The notes beneath the pieces were generated by a model. It saw only the letters and a program-made list of their open reading frames with translations, was not told the DNA's origin and did no database searches. A DNA stretch of 64,000 nt from Rhodosalinus sp041365695 (GTDB lineage Bacteria > Pseudomonadota > Alphaproteobacteria > Rhodobacterales > Rhodobacteraceae), in the NCBI RefSeq assembly GCF_041365695.1, contig NZ_JBGFSJ010000001.1, positions 186,001 through 250,000 of the forward strand, given 5' to 3'. Numbering within the stretch: position 1 is the stretch's first letter; every line of letters starts with the position of its first letter. Of the stretch, positions 56,056 to 64,000 are shown in pieces. The position numbers and the translations under genes are program-made.

Positions 56056-57378
56056 TCAGAGGGCGCGCTCGGCGGCACTGAACACATCCTGCGCGCGCTG
56101 CCAACCCCCGCTCCCGCGGGGCAGGCGGGCGAGCGCGCGCTCGGCGTGCAGTTTCGCGTCCTCCATGCGCCCTTGCAGCGCGTAGCGTTCCGCCGTGGCC
56201 ACCGAGGCCATGGCGACCTGTCCGGTCTGGGCGTAGGCCTGTGCGAGATCGCGGAGCATCCGACCATTGCGAAAATCGATCGTGCGGGCGCGTTCGAGCG
56301 CGGTCAGCGCCTCGCCGGGCCGGCCCGCGGCCAGAAGCGCGCGGCCGTAGCCTGCGAGGATCAGCGCGTCGCCGGGCGCCGCGTTGGCTGCCGCACCGTA
56401 GGCTTGCACCGCGGCGGCGAAATTCCGGCTTTCGAGCAGGATCTGCCCCTTGAGGTCCATGTAGCCCGCGTCGCCGGGCCGCAGGGCGAGCGCGGCGTCG
56501 ATGGCGCGCACCGCGCGCCCCGTGTCCGAGCGGCGGTGATGGGCCACCGCCTCGCGCATCAGCCGGATGTCCTGCGACACGCTGTCCGGGGCGCGGCGCA
56601 TCGTCCATTTCGGGGCGCGCAGGAACGCCGAGAGCTTGCCGCGCGCGCGGTCGTGCCAGTAGATCGCCGCAGGGTCGGGGGCGGTCTTGCTGCCATGGGC
56701 GGCGGCGTAGGAGTCGAGCGCGCGCAGCCTGTCGCGCGACAGCGGATGCGTGCGCGCGTAGGGATCCTGCCGCGCGGTGGTGAGAACCTCCTGCCCGGAA
56801 AAGAGCTTCATCACCTCCACCGCCCCGCGCGGATCGACGCCCGCGCGCACGAGATACCGGATGGAGGAGCGGTCGGCCGAGGCTTCCTCGGCCTGCGTAT
56901 GGGTCAGGAAGCGCCGCATGGCCGAGCTTGCCGCGCCCATCGCCACGCCGGCGGCGGCCGATCCGTCGGCGCCCGCCGCGGCCGCCATCGCGGCGAGCGC
57001 GGTGCCGAGCCCCGCCGCCGTCGTCATCGCCCGCATGTTCGTCATCCGCCGGGTGATGTGCCCGTTGGCGATATGCGCGGCCTCGTGCGCGATCACCGCC
57101 TGAAGCTGCGCGGGGCTGTCGAGCTTCAGGATCAGCCCGTAATTGATGAATATGTGGCGGTTATCCACGATGAAGGCGTTGAGCGATCCGTCATCCACCA
57201 CCAGCACACGCACCTGCGACGGGCTCAGCCCCGCGGCCTGGATCACGGGCGCCGCCAGCTGGGAGAGCGAGCGTTCGACGTCGCTGTCGCGCAGAAGCCC
57301 GAGCGCGGCGGCCGGGCCGGGCAGGGCCACGAGGGCGAGTGCGGCGAGCGCGGCAGCGAACTGGTGGGCGCGGTGCAT
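56056..57378 (-). CDS. M48-family metalloprotease with TPR repeats (BepA-like)
   Basis: 440 residues from ATG at 57376-57378. Signal peptide 1-25. The M48 domain has the zinc motif HEAAH at 98-102 ('LQAVIAHEAAHIANGHITRR'), preceded by 'LNAFIVDNRHIFINYGLILK' and followed by 'THTQAEEASADRSSIRYLVR' with the third ligand Glu. 'RQDPYARTHPLSRDRLRAL' ends the catalytic part. Residues ~290-420 are TPR-like helices ('GRAVRAIDAALALRPGDAGY', 'AVQAYGAAANAAPGDALIL'). BepA/YfgC proteases control outer-membrane protein assembly in the periplasm. Divergent from the aminotransferase gene. Confidence 0.93.
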   Translation of the reverse strand: MHRAHQFAAALAALALVALPGPAAALGLLRDSDVERSLSQLAAPVIQAAGLSPSQVRVLVVDDGSLNAFIVDNRHIFINYGLILKLDSPAQLQAVIAHEAAHIANGHITRRMTNMRAMTTAAGLGTALAAMAAAAGADGSAAAGVAMGAASSAMRRFLTHTQAEEASADRSSIRYLVRAGVDPRGAVEVMKLFSGQEVLTTARQDPYARTHPLSRDRLRALDSYAAAHGSKTAPDPAAIYWHDRARGKLSAFLRAPKWTMRRAPDSVSQDIRLMREAVAHHRRSDTGRAVRAIDAALALRPGDAGYMDLKGQILLESRNFAAAVQAYGAAANAAPGDALILAGYGRALLAAGRPGEALTALERARTIDFRNGRMLRDLAQAYAQTGQVAMASVATAERYALQGRMEDAKLHAERALARLPRGSGGWQRAQDVFSAAERAL

Positions 57379-57434
57379 TGACGGGCCTTCCCGGGCTTGT
57401 GAAAAGCGGCTTAACCCAGAGTAGGAGCGGAGCG

Positions 57435-58592
57435 ATGCGGAACTCAAGGCGCGGCGAGGTCGATCCCTTCATTGTGATGGACGTGATGGAAGCCGCGCGT
57501 GCGGCGGAGGCCGCGGGCCGCCACGTCATCCACATGGAGGTGGGCCAGCCCGGAACGCCCGCGCCCGCCGCCGCGCGCGAGGCGCTCGTGCGGGAGATGG
57601 AGGCGGGCCCGCTGGGCTACACCGTCGCGCTCGGCCGCCCCGAACTGCGCGCGCGCATCGCGCGGCTTTACCGCGAGTGGTACGGCGTCGATCTCGATCC
57701 CGCCCGGGTGGTCGTGACCTCGGGCTCCTCGGGCGCGTTCGTCCTCGCCTTCACCGCGCTCTTCGACGCGGGCGAAGCGGTCGGCATCGGCGCGCCGGGC
57801 TACCCGAGCTACCGCCAGATCCTGCGCGCGCTCGACCTGCGGCCGGTGGACATCCCGACGCGCCCGGAAAACCGCTACCAGCCCGTGCCGGAGGAGCTTT
57901 CGGGGCAGGGGCTTTCGGGGCTCATGGTCGCCTCGCCCGCGAACCCCACCGGAACGATGCTGGGCCGCGAGGCGCTGGGCGCGCTCATCGGCTGGGCCGA
58001 GGCGGAAGGCGCGGCCTTCATCAGCGACGAGATCTATCACGGCATCGAGTACGAGGCGAAGGCGGTCACCGCGCTCGAGCTTTCCGACGATGTCTACGTC
58101 ATCAACTCCTTCTCGAAGTATTTCTCCATGACCGGCTGGCGCGTGGGCTGGATGGTCGTGCCCGAGGACCATGTCCGCCGGGTGGAGCGACTGGCGCAGA
58201 ATCTCTTCATCTGCCCCTCGCACGCCGCGCAGGTGGCCGCGCTCGCCGCGCTCGACGCACAGGACGAACTCGCGGCCAACCTGGCCGTCTATGCCGAGAA
58301 CCGCCAGCTGATGCTGGAAGGGCTGCCGGCGGCGGGGTTCGACCGCATCGCGCCGCCGGACGGGGCGTTCTACGTCTACGCGGATGTGAGCCACATCACC
58401 TCCCACAGCCTCGGCTTCGCGCGGGAGATCCTCGACGAGGCGGGCGTGGCGGTCACGCCGGGGCTCGATTTCGACCCGGTCCGGGGCGGCGGCACGCTGC
58501 GCTTTTCCTACGCGGCCTCCATGGCCGACATCCGGGAGGGGCTGTCCCGCCTCGCGGAGTTCATGCGCGCCCGGGGCCATCTTCCGGCGTGA
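57435..58592 (+). CDS. Class I/II PLP-dependent aminotransferase
   Basis: 385 residues from ATG 57435 (AGGAGCGG upstream). Marks: 'VIHMEVGQPGTPAPAAAREA', 'LGYTVALGRPELRARIARLY', 'VVVTSGSSGAFVLAFTALFD', 'VASPANPTGTMLGREAL', 'AFISDEIYHGIEYE' and the PLP lysine K228 in 'NSFSKYFSMTGWRVGWMVVP', then 'LRFSYAASMADIREGLSRL' with the substrate Arg. It is an aspartate-aminotransferase-like fold I enzyme; the amino donor and acceptor are not clear. It is followed at 60 bp by the amidase gene. Confidence 0.93.
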   Translation: MRNSRRGEVDPFIVMDVMEAARAAEAAGRHVIHMEVGQPGTPAPAAAREALVREMEAGPLGYTVALGRPELRARIARLYREWYGVDLDPARVVVTSGSSGAFVLAFTALFDAGEAVGIGAPGYPSYRQILRALDLRPVDIPTRPENRYQPVPEELSGQGLSGLMVASPANPTGTMLGREALGALIGWAEAEGAAFISDEIYHGIEYEAKAVTALELSDDVYVINSFSKYFSMTGWRVGWMVVPEDHVRRVERLAQNLFICPSHAAQVAALAALDAQDELAANLAVYAENRQLMLEGLPAAGFDRIAPPDGAFYVYADVSHITSHSLGFAREILDEAGVAVTPGLDFDPVRGGGTLRFSYAASMADIREGLSRLAEFMRARGHLPA

Positions 58593-58651
58593 CGCGGTTT
58601 TCGCGCCGTCCGCTTTGGGATAGAGTCCGCGCAAAAGGCGGGGCGGATCAC

Positions 58652-59872
58652 ATGAGCAGGCTTGTCGCGGCATTCGCGCTTCTCGTGGCGCTGGCGGCGC
58701 CCGCCGGGGCGCAGGACATGGGTGGCCTCGCGCGGCTCGACCCGGCGCGCAGCGGCGCCGAGGCGACCGCCGCGGGCGGCGTCCGGATCGACCTTCTGCT
58801 GAGCCAGGGCGTGCCCTGGCGGGTCTTCACCCTGTCCGACCCGGACCGGCTGGTGCTCGATTTCCGCGAGGTGGAGTGGACGGGCCTCGACACCGACCGC
58901 TTCGCGACGTCCGGCCTTGGCGCGTTGCGGGCGGGCACGTTCCGGCCCGGATGGTCGCGGCTCGTCGCCGACCTCGAGCGGCCTCTCGCGGTGCGGGAGG
59001 CGGGGCTGTCGGTCAGCGACCTGACAGGGCAGGCCGCGCTGCGCCTACTGCTCGCCCCGGTGGACGAGGCCACCTTCGACGCGGAGGCCGGCGCGCCCGG
59101 GGACCCGCGCTGGGACCTGCCCGAGCCCGCCGAGACGGACCCCGCGCGCCGCGAAGGCCGGGGCGATCGGGGGCTCGTCGTGGTGCTCGATCCCGGCCAT
59201 GGCGGCATCGACCCGGGCGCCGAGGTGGGAGAGGTGAGAGAGGCCGATCTGATGCTCGCGCTGGCCTTCGAGCTGCGCGAGGCGCTGCGCCGGGCGGGGC
59301 GCTACGAGGTGGTGCTGACGCGCGAGGACGACGTCTTCGTCTCCCTGGAGCGGCGCGTGCAGATCGCGCACCGGTCCGGCGCGGATCTCTTCATCTCGCT
59401 CCATGCCGATTCGCTCGCGTCGGGGCGCGCGCGGGGCGCGACGGCCTACACGCTCTCCGACAGCGCCACGGACGAGGCGAGCGCCGCGCTCGCCGAGCGT
59501 CACAACCGCGCCGACCTGCTCGCCGGCGTCGACCTGACGGGCACCGACGACGTGGTGGCCAACGTGCTGATGGAGATCGCAAGGCTGGAGACGGCGCCGC
59601 GATCCGAAAAGCTTGCCCGCGCGCTGATCGTCGGGATCGACGCCCGGACGAGCCACGTCAACTCGCGCCCGCTGCGCAGCGCCGGGTTCTCGGTGCTCAA
59701 GGCCGCCGACATCCCCTCGGTCCTGCTCGAGGCGGGGTTCCTGTCCACGCCGGAGGATCTGGAGAACCTGACCGACCCGGACTGGCGCGCGCGTCTCGTC
59801 GCGGGAATTCGCGATGGCATCGCCGCCTGGGAAGCCGCGGACGCGGCGGAGGCGCCGCTGCGCCGCAGGTAG
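58652..59872 (+). CDS. N-acetylmuramoyl-L-alanine amidase (AmiC type)
   Basis: 406 residues with a signal peptide (1-21). An AMIN domain (~40-135) reads 'VPWRVFTLSDPDRLVLDFRE'. The Amidase_3 domain (~170-395) has zinc ligands in 'VVVLDPGHGGIDPGAEVGEV' (His), 'READLMLALAFEL' (Glu) and 'DLFISLHADSLASG' (His), and 'IPSVLLEAGFLSTPEDLENL' with the catalytic Glu. It cuts the amide bond between MurNAc and the stem peptide during cell separation. The AMIN domain should place it at the septum. It is followed by mrcA and prfB, a common alphaproteobacterial series. Confidence 0.95.
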   Translation: MSRLVAAFALLVALAAPAGAQDMGGLARLDPARSGAEATAAGGVRIDLLLSQGVPWRVFTLSDPDRLVLDFREVEWTGLDTDRFATSGLGALRAGTFRPGWSRLVADLERPLAVREAGLSVSDLTGQAALRLLLAPVDEATFDAEAGAPGDPRWDLPEPAETDPARREGRGDRGLVVVLDPGHGGIDPGAEVGEVREADLMLALAFELREALRRAGRYEVVLTREDDVFVSLERRVQIAHRSGADLFISLHADSLASGRARGATAYTLSDSATDEASAALAERHNRADLLAGVDLTGTDDVVANVLMEIARLETAPRSEKLARALIVGIDARTSHVNSRPLRSAGFSVLKAADIPSVLLEAGFLSTPEDLENLTDPDWRARLVAGIRDGIAAWEAADAAEAPLRRR

Positions 59873-59958
59873 GCAGGGGCCCGCCGATCGGGCCTTTGCA
59901 GGGCTGGCGCGGGGTCCCGGCCGGCCCCATCTGCAACACAGGCACGCGGCGTTGTGTT

Positions 59959-59987
59959 TTGACCCGGCGCGGCGCCGCGCGTATAGA
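59959..59987 (+). promoter_or_regulatory. Strong sigma-70-type promoter of mrcA with palindromic spacer
   Basis: TTGACC (59959-59964), 17-bp spacer, TATAGA (59982-59987), about 26 bp before the mrcA start codon. The spacer contains GCGCGGCGCCGCGC (59967-59980), a perfect 14-bp palindrome. Confidence 0.65.
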
Positions 59988-60012
59988 GACGCCAAACCGG
60001 CAGGAGCCACGA

Positions 60013-62535
60013 TTGCTCAGATTTTTCCTCTCCGTCCTCGGCGGACTGTTCAGCCTGATCACGCTGGGCGTGGTGATGGTCGCGCTCACCATCGGCGGCG
60101 TCTTCTGGGTCTACGGGCGCGATCTGCCCAGCCATGAAAGCCTCGCACAGTATCGCCCGCCCACGATCAGCCGGGTCTATTCGGCCGAGGGCCGGATCAT
60201 CGACGAGTTCGCGCAGGAACGCCGCCTCTTCGCGCCGGCCGAAGAGATCCCGCCGCTCGTGAAGCAAGCGTTCATCTCGGCGGAGGACAAGAACTTCTAC
60301 CAGCACCAGGGCTTCGACGCGCGCGGCATCGCCGCGGCGCTGGTGGAGGCGGTGCGGACCCGCGGCGAGACGCTGCGCGGGGCCTCGACGATCACCCAGC
60401 AGGTGATGAAGAACTTCCTGCTGGGCGGCGAACGCCGGGTGGAGCGCAAGATAAAGGAAATCATTCTCGCCACCCGTCTCGAACAGACGCTCAGCAAGGA
60501 GGAGATCCTTGAGCTTTACCTGAACGAGATCTATCTCGGCCAGAATTCCTATGGCGTGGCGGCGGCCGCGCAGACCTTCTTCAACAAGACCCTGCGGGAG
60601 CTGGCGCCGCACGAGGCGGCCTTCCTCGCCTCGATGCCGAAGGCGCCGTCGGACTTCCATCCCGTGCGCAACGCCGACCGGCTTCTGGCGCGGCGCAACT
60701 ACGTCCTGACGGAGATGCACGAGAACGGCTATCTCGACCGCGCCACCTACGAGCGCGAGCGCGCGATGCCGCTGCGCTCGGTGCAGGCGGGCGATTTCGA
60801 GAGCTTCCGCTCCGCCCTGCCGCCGCGCGACTACTTCACCGACGAGATCCGCCGCCAGTTGTCGCGCGATTTCGGCGAGGCCGAATTCTTCTCGGCGGGC
60901 TTCACGGTGCGCGCGACACTGGATCCCGAGATGCAGGTCGTCGCGGCCGAGGCGTTCCGGACCCAGCTCGAACAGTACGACCGCAACGCCGGGGTCTGGC
61001 GCGGCACGGGCGAGACGCTTCCGCAGGAGGCCCTCGCAAGCGAGGAGGCATGGCGCGCGGCCCTTGCCGAGGCCGATGTCGCCCGCGACGTCGACCTGGT
61101 GCAGCCCTGGCACCCGGCGGTGGTGCTCGAGGTGGCCGAGAACCGGCTGCGCCTCGGCATCGAGGGCGTGGAAGAGACGGAGGCCGAGCCTTTCGTGGTG
61201 CCGCGCGAGGATATCCGCTGGATGCGTGGCGACTTCTTCGCGAATTTCGAGGTGGGCGACGTGGTCCATGTCCGGCGCATGGTGTCGGACGACGACGGCA
61301 GCTTCATCCGCTGGTCGCTCCGGCAGGTGCCCGAGGTGCAGGGCGGCTTCATGGCGATGGACGTGAACAACGGCCGCGTGATCGCCATGCAGGGCGGGTT
61401 CTCCTACCAGGACTCGGTTTTCAACCGCACGACGCAGGCCCAGCGTCAGCCCGGCTCGTCGTTCAAGCCTTTCGTCTACGCCGCCGCGCTCGATTCCGGC
61501 TACTCGCCCGCGACGATCATCGTGGACGCGCCCATCGAGGTGGACACGCCCCAGGGCGTCTGGCGGCCCAAGAACGCGTCGAACGCGTTCTACGGACCGA
61601 CGCCGCTGCGCACGGGCATCGAGCAGTCGCGGAACCTGATGACGGTGCGCCTTGCGCAGGAAGTGAGCATGCAGACGGTCGCGGCCTATGCCGAGCGCTT
61701 CGGCGTCTACGACCGGCTGGAACCCTATCTCGCCAATGCGCTCGGCTCTCAGGAGACCACGCTTTACGACATGGTGGCGGCCTACGCGATGTTCGCCAAT
61801 GGCGGCGAGCGGGTGGAGCCCACGCTGGTGGACCGCGTGCAGGACCGCTACGGGCGCACAATCTACCGCCACGATGAGCGCATCTGCACCGATTGCGGCG
61901 ATCCGAACATCGCGCCGGGCCGCAGCCCGCGGCTCGTCTCCGAGCGCGAGCGGGTGATGGACGCGATCACCGCCTACCAGCTGACCTCCATGATGCAGGG
62001 CGTGGTCGATCGCGGCACGGCGAGCGGTGCGATCGACCTGCCCGTGCCAATCGCGGGCAAGACCGGGACGACCAACGACGCCCGCGACGTCTGGTTCATC
62101 GGCTTCTCGTCCAATATCGTGGCAGGCTGCTATATCGGCCACGACCAGCCGCGCTCGCTCGGCCAGGGCGCCTACGGCTCCACGCTGTGCGGGCCGGTTT
62201 TCCAGCGCTTCATGTCCGAGGCGATCAAGAAATATGGCGGCGGCGCGTTCGAGGTTCCCCCGGGCGGCACCTTCATCAAGATCGACCGCTATACCGGCGC
62301 GCGCCTGCCCGACGACGCCTCGGGCCCCAACGTCGTCGCGGAGTATTTCCGCGAGGGGGAGGAGCCGATTTTCGGCATCACCTATGACGGCGGATTCGCG
62401 ATGGGGAGCGACTTCATGCGCATCGCACCCGAGGAGGGCGGCGTGTCGCGCGAGGTGACGACCTCGACCGGCCAGCGCGGTGTGGTGGGGCCGCGCGCCA
62501 GCTTCGGGTCCATGAGTTCCGGCGGCCTCTACTGA
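60013..62535 (+). CDS. mrcA: Penicillin-binding protein 1A (class A bifunctional)
   Basis: 840 residues from a TTG at 60013 with AGGAG 6 nt upstream. One membrane anchor (~5-33) is followed by the GT51 transglycosylase ('AFISAEDKNFYQHQGFDARG' with catalytic Glu, 'GASTITQQVMKNFLLGGER'). An OB-like linker comes next. The transpeptidase has active Ser in 'QRQPGSSFKPFVYAAALDSG' (SxxK, near 482), 'TGIEQSRNLMTVRLAQ' (SxN) and 'IAGKTGTTNDARDVWFIGFS' (KTG, near 682). It polymerises and cross-links peptidoglycan. It has its own promoter but may also receive read-through from the amidase gene. Confidence 0.97.
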   Translation: MLRFFLSVLGGLFSLITLGVVMVALTIGGVFWVYGRDLPSHESLAQYRPPTISRVYSAEGRIIDEFAQERRLFAPAEEIPPLVKQAFISAEDKNFYQHQGFDARGIAAALVEAVRTRGETLRGASTITQQVMKNFLLGGERRVERKIKEIILATRLEQTLSKEEILELYLNEIYLGQNSYGVAAAAQTFFNKTLRELAPHEAAFLASMPKAPSDFHPVRNADRLLARRNYVLTEMHENGYLDRATYERERAMPLRSVQAGDFESFRSALPPRDYFTDEIRRQLSRDFGEAEFFSAGFTVRATLDPEMQVVAAEAFRTQLEQYDRNAGVWRGTGETLPQEALASEEAWRAALAEADVARDVDLVQPWHPAVVLEVAENRLRLGIEGVEETEAEPFVVPREDIRWMRGDFFANFEVGDVVHVRRMVSDDDGSFIRWSLRQVPEVQGGFMAMDVNNGRVIAMQGGFSYQDSVFNRTTQAQRQPGSSFKPFVYAAALDSGYSPATIIVDAPIEVDTPQGVWRPKNASNAFYGPTPLRTGIEQSRNLMTVRLAQEVSMQTVAAYAERFGVYDRLEPYLANALGSQETTLYDMVAAYAMFANGGERVEPTLVDRVQDRYGRTIYRHDERICTDCGDPNIAPGRSPRLVSERERVMDAITAYQLTSMMQGVVDRGTASGAIDLPVPIAGKTGTTNDARDVWFIGFSSNIVAGCYIGHDQPRSLGQGAYGSTLCGPVFQRFMSEAIKKYGGGAFEVPPGGTFIKIDRYTGARLPDDASGPNVVAEYFREGEEPIFGITYDGGFAMGSDFMRIAPEEGGVSREVTTSTGQRGVVGPRASFGSMSSGGLY

Positions 62536-62602
62536 GCCGCTTGCCGCGCCCCGGCGGCTGGTTTATCACACCGATCCAACCCCCCGTTCCCCGGAGATAT
62601 CC

Positions 62603-63730
62603 ATGCGTGCCGACGCCGAATCCGCCGTTGCAGAGATCAGGAAGTCTCTCGACCTGCTGCGCCAGCGCATGGATTGGGAAACCGCGCAGCACCGGCTCGA
62701 GGAATTCAATGCCCGGGTGGAGGATCCCGATCTCTGGAACGACCCTGAAAAGGCGCAGAAGCTCATGCGCGAGCGCCAGGCGCTTGTCGACGCGATCGAA
62801 ACCGTGGGCGCCATCGAGCAGCAGCTTTCCGACAATGTCGAACTGATCGGGATGGGCGAGGCCGAGGGCGACGAGGAGGTGGTCGCCGAGGCGGAGGGCG
62901 CGCTGAAGGACCTCGTCGAGGTCGCGCGCGCGCGCGAGCTCGAGGCGCTGCTCGACGGCGAGGCGGACGGCAACGACACCTATCTGGAGATCCATGCCGG
63001 CGCGGGCGGCACCGAATCCTGCGACTGGGCCTCGATGCTGGCGCGGATGTATGTGCGCTGGGCCGAGAAGCGCGGCTTCAAGGTCGAGCTTCAGGACGAG
63101 ACGCCGGGCGACGAGGCGGGCATCAAGTCCGCCACCTACAAGATCACCGGCCAGAACGCCTATGGCTGGCTGAAATCGGAATCCGGCGTGCACCGCCTCG
63201 TGCGGATCTCGCCCTATGACAGTTCGGCGCGGCGGCACACCTCGTTCAGTTCCGTCTGGGTCTACCCGGTGGTCGACGAGAACATCGAGATCGAGGTCAA
63301 CCCGGCCGACATCCGCGTGGATACCTATCGCTCTTCCGGGGCGGGCGGGCAGCACGTAAACACCACCGACTCGGCGGTGCGGATCACCCATGTGCCCACC
63401 GGCATCGTGGTGACGAGCTCGGAGAAGTCGCAGCACCAGAACCGTGACATCGCCATGAAGGCCCTGAAATCGCGGCTTTACCAGATGGAGCTGGAGAAGC
63501 GGACCGCCTCCATCCAGGAGGCACATGAGGCCAAGGGCGATGCAGGCTGGGGGAACCAGATCCGCTCTTACGTTCTCCAGCCCTACCAGATGGTGAAGGA
63601 CCTGCGCACCAATTACGAGACCTCCGACACCAAGGGCGTGCTCGACGGGGACATCGATGGCTTCATGGCCGCCGTGCTCGCGCTCGACGCCGCGGGCAAG
63701 AGCCGCGCCGAGGCGCAGGCCGACGCCTGA
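62603..63730 (+). CDS. prfB: Peptide chain release factor 2
   Basis: 375 residues. 'VEDPDLWNDPEKAQKLMRER' is the usual N-terminal part. The GGQ loop is near residue 250 ('DTYRSSGAGGQHVNTTDSAV'), and the codon-recognition region reads 'VRISPYDSSARRHTSFSSVW'. RF2 reads UGA and UAA stop codons. Two points stand out: the E. coli-type in-frame UGA programmed frameshift near codon 25 is absent, the frame being continuous, and the tripeptide SPF is SPY. I recall SPY in other alphaproteobacterial RF2, so it is probably normal here. It follows mrcA by 67 bp. Confidence 0.96.
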   Translation: MRADAESAVAEIRKSLDLLRQRMDWETAQHRLEEFNARVEDPDLWNDPEKAQKLMRERQALVDAIETVGAIEQQLSDNVELIGMGEAEGDEEVVAEAEGALKDLVEVARARELEALLDGEADGNDTYLEIHAGAGGTESCDWASMLARMYVRWAEKRGFKVELQDETPGDEAGIKSATYKITGQNAYGWLKSESGVHRLVRISPYDSSARRHTSFSSVWVYPVVDENIEIEVNPADIRVDTYRSSGAGGQHVNTTDSAVRITHVPTGIVVTSSEKSQHQNRDIAMKALKSRLYQMELEKRTASIQEAHEAKGDAGWGNQIRSYVLQPYQMVKDLRTNYETSDTKGVLDGDIDGFMAAVLALDAAGKSRAEAQADA

Positions 63731-63743
63731 GGCCGGCCTGCCG

Positions 63744-64000
63744 GTGGCCGATCCGCTCGACCTCGATGCGCTCGACCTCGCGGCGGCCCTCTCCCGGCGG
63801 GAGTTCTCCGCCGAAGAGGTGATGCGCGCGACCCTCGCGCGCATCGAGGCGCTCAACCCCGCCGTTAACGCCATCGTCTCGCCGCGCGATCCCGAAACGC
63901 TGCTCGCGGAGGCGCGCGCGGCCGACGCCGCGCCACGCGCGGGCTGGCTTCATGGCATCCCCCTTGCGGTCAAGGATCTTGCCAACGCCGCCGGGCTGCC
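63744..64000 (+). CDS. Amidase signature family protein, N-terminal part (3' end outside window)
   Basis: The frame from GTG 63744 stays open to the window end (85 residues). 'LSRREFSAEEVMRATLARIE' and 'ALNPAVNAIVSPRDPETLLA' are the usual N-terminal helix pattern, and 'GWLHGIPLAVKDLANAAGL' carries the first catalytic Lys of the Ser-Ser-Lys amidase triad (AVKD). It may be an aryl or aliphatic amidase, or a GatA-like protein; the substrate cannot be told from this piece. It lies 13 bp after prfB, so it is probably in the same operon. Confidence 0.87.
   Translation, partial: MADPLDLDALDLAAALSRREFSAEEVMRATLARIEALNPAVNAIVSPRDPETLLAEARAADAAPRAGWLHGIPLAVKDLANAAGL

Overview
The window is about 64 kb of very GC-rich, densely coding chromosomal DNA. 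Gene content and order fit an alphaproteobacterium of the Rhodobacteraceae/Roseobacteraceae: hemA behind a perfect FNR-type box, a DUF6446-type gene between glyQ and glyS, a SAM-II riboswitch before metZ, the folB-folP-glmM run, ctaD with a DUF2244 gene, and the amiC-mrcA-prfB series. No origin, rRNA operon, CRISPR array, prophage or intact insertion sequence was seen.

Left part (1-39.5 kb) is core genome. It holds the 3' end of xseA, a four-domain envelope protein and small secreted proteins, ftsY, an EamA transporter with yciB, a GST, SAM-regulated metZ, folE2, trkH and a protease-like protein without a catalytic triad. Then come glyQ, a small membrane protein, glyS and a PPDK-like protein; a SleB-type wall hydrolase; folB-folP-glmM; ilvC divergent from two tandem Lrp-family regulators; a UbiH-type monooxygenase; a HAD phosphatase; a GntR regulator; a membrane glycosyltransferase; carA; yqeY; ctaD; and lipB.

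The accessory segment (about 39.7-46.9 kb) lies between tRNA-Leu(GAG) and a tandem tRNA-Asp(GUC) pair. It contains a degraded IS5-like trace, an apparently 5'-truncated Hint-domain protein overlapping a frameshifted HlyC-type lysine acyltransferase, an orphan protein, a desaturase next to a cold-shock protein, a YiiX-type cysteine hydrolase, a cytochrome P460-like protein and a small secreted protein. Spacing is loose and genes are damaged, so it looks like a decaying island or a hotspot of gene turnover.

Right part (46.9-64 kb) returns to core genome: a methyltransferase, two tRNA-Asp genes, a fluoroacetate-dehalogenase-like hydrolase in operon with an M20 peptidase, hemA, a RodZ-like protein, ispG, two tandem DsbA-like proteins, an M48-TPR protease, an aminotransferase, amiC, mrcA (PBP1A), prfB and the start of an amidase.

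The most interesting items are: the FolB fused to what looks like a degenerate amino-acid-kinase fold; the pseudo-protease with all three catalytic residues replaced; the PPDK-like protein with an eroded ATP half; the broken Hint/HlyC pair; the hemA and ctaD regulatory regions with extra inverted repeats; and the mrcA promoter with a fully palindromic spacer. All family calls come from reading motifs by eye; no database search was run.
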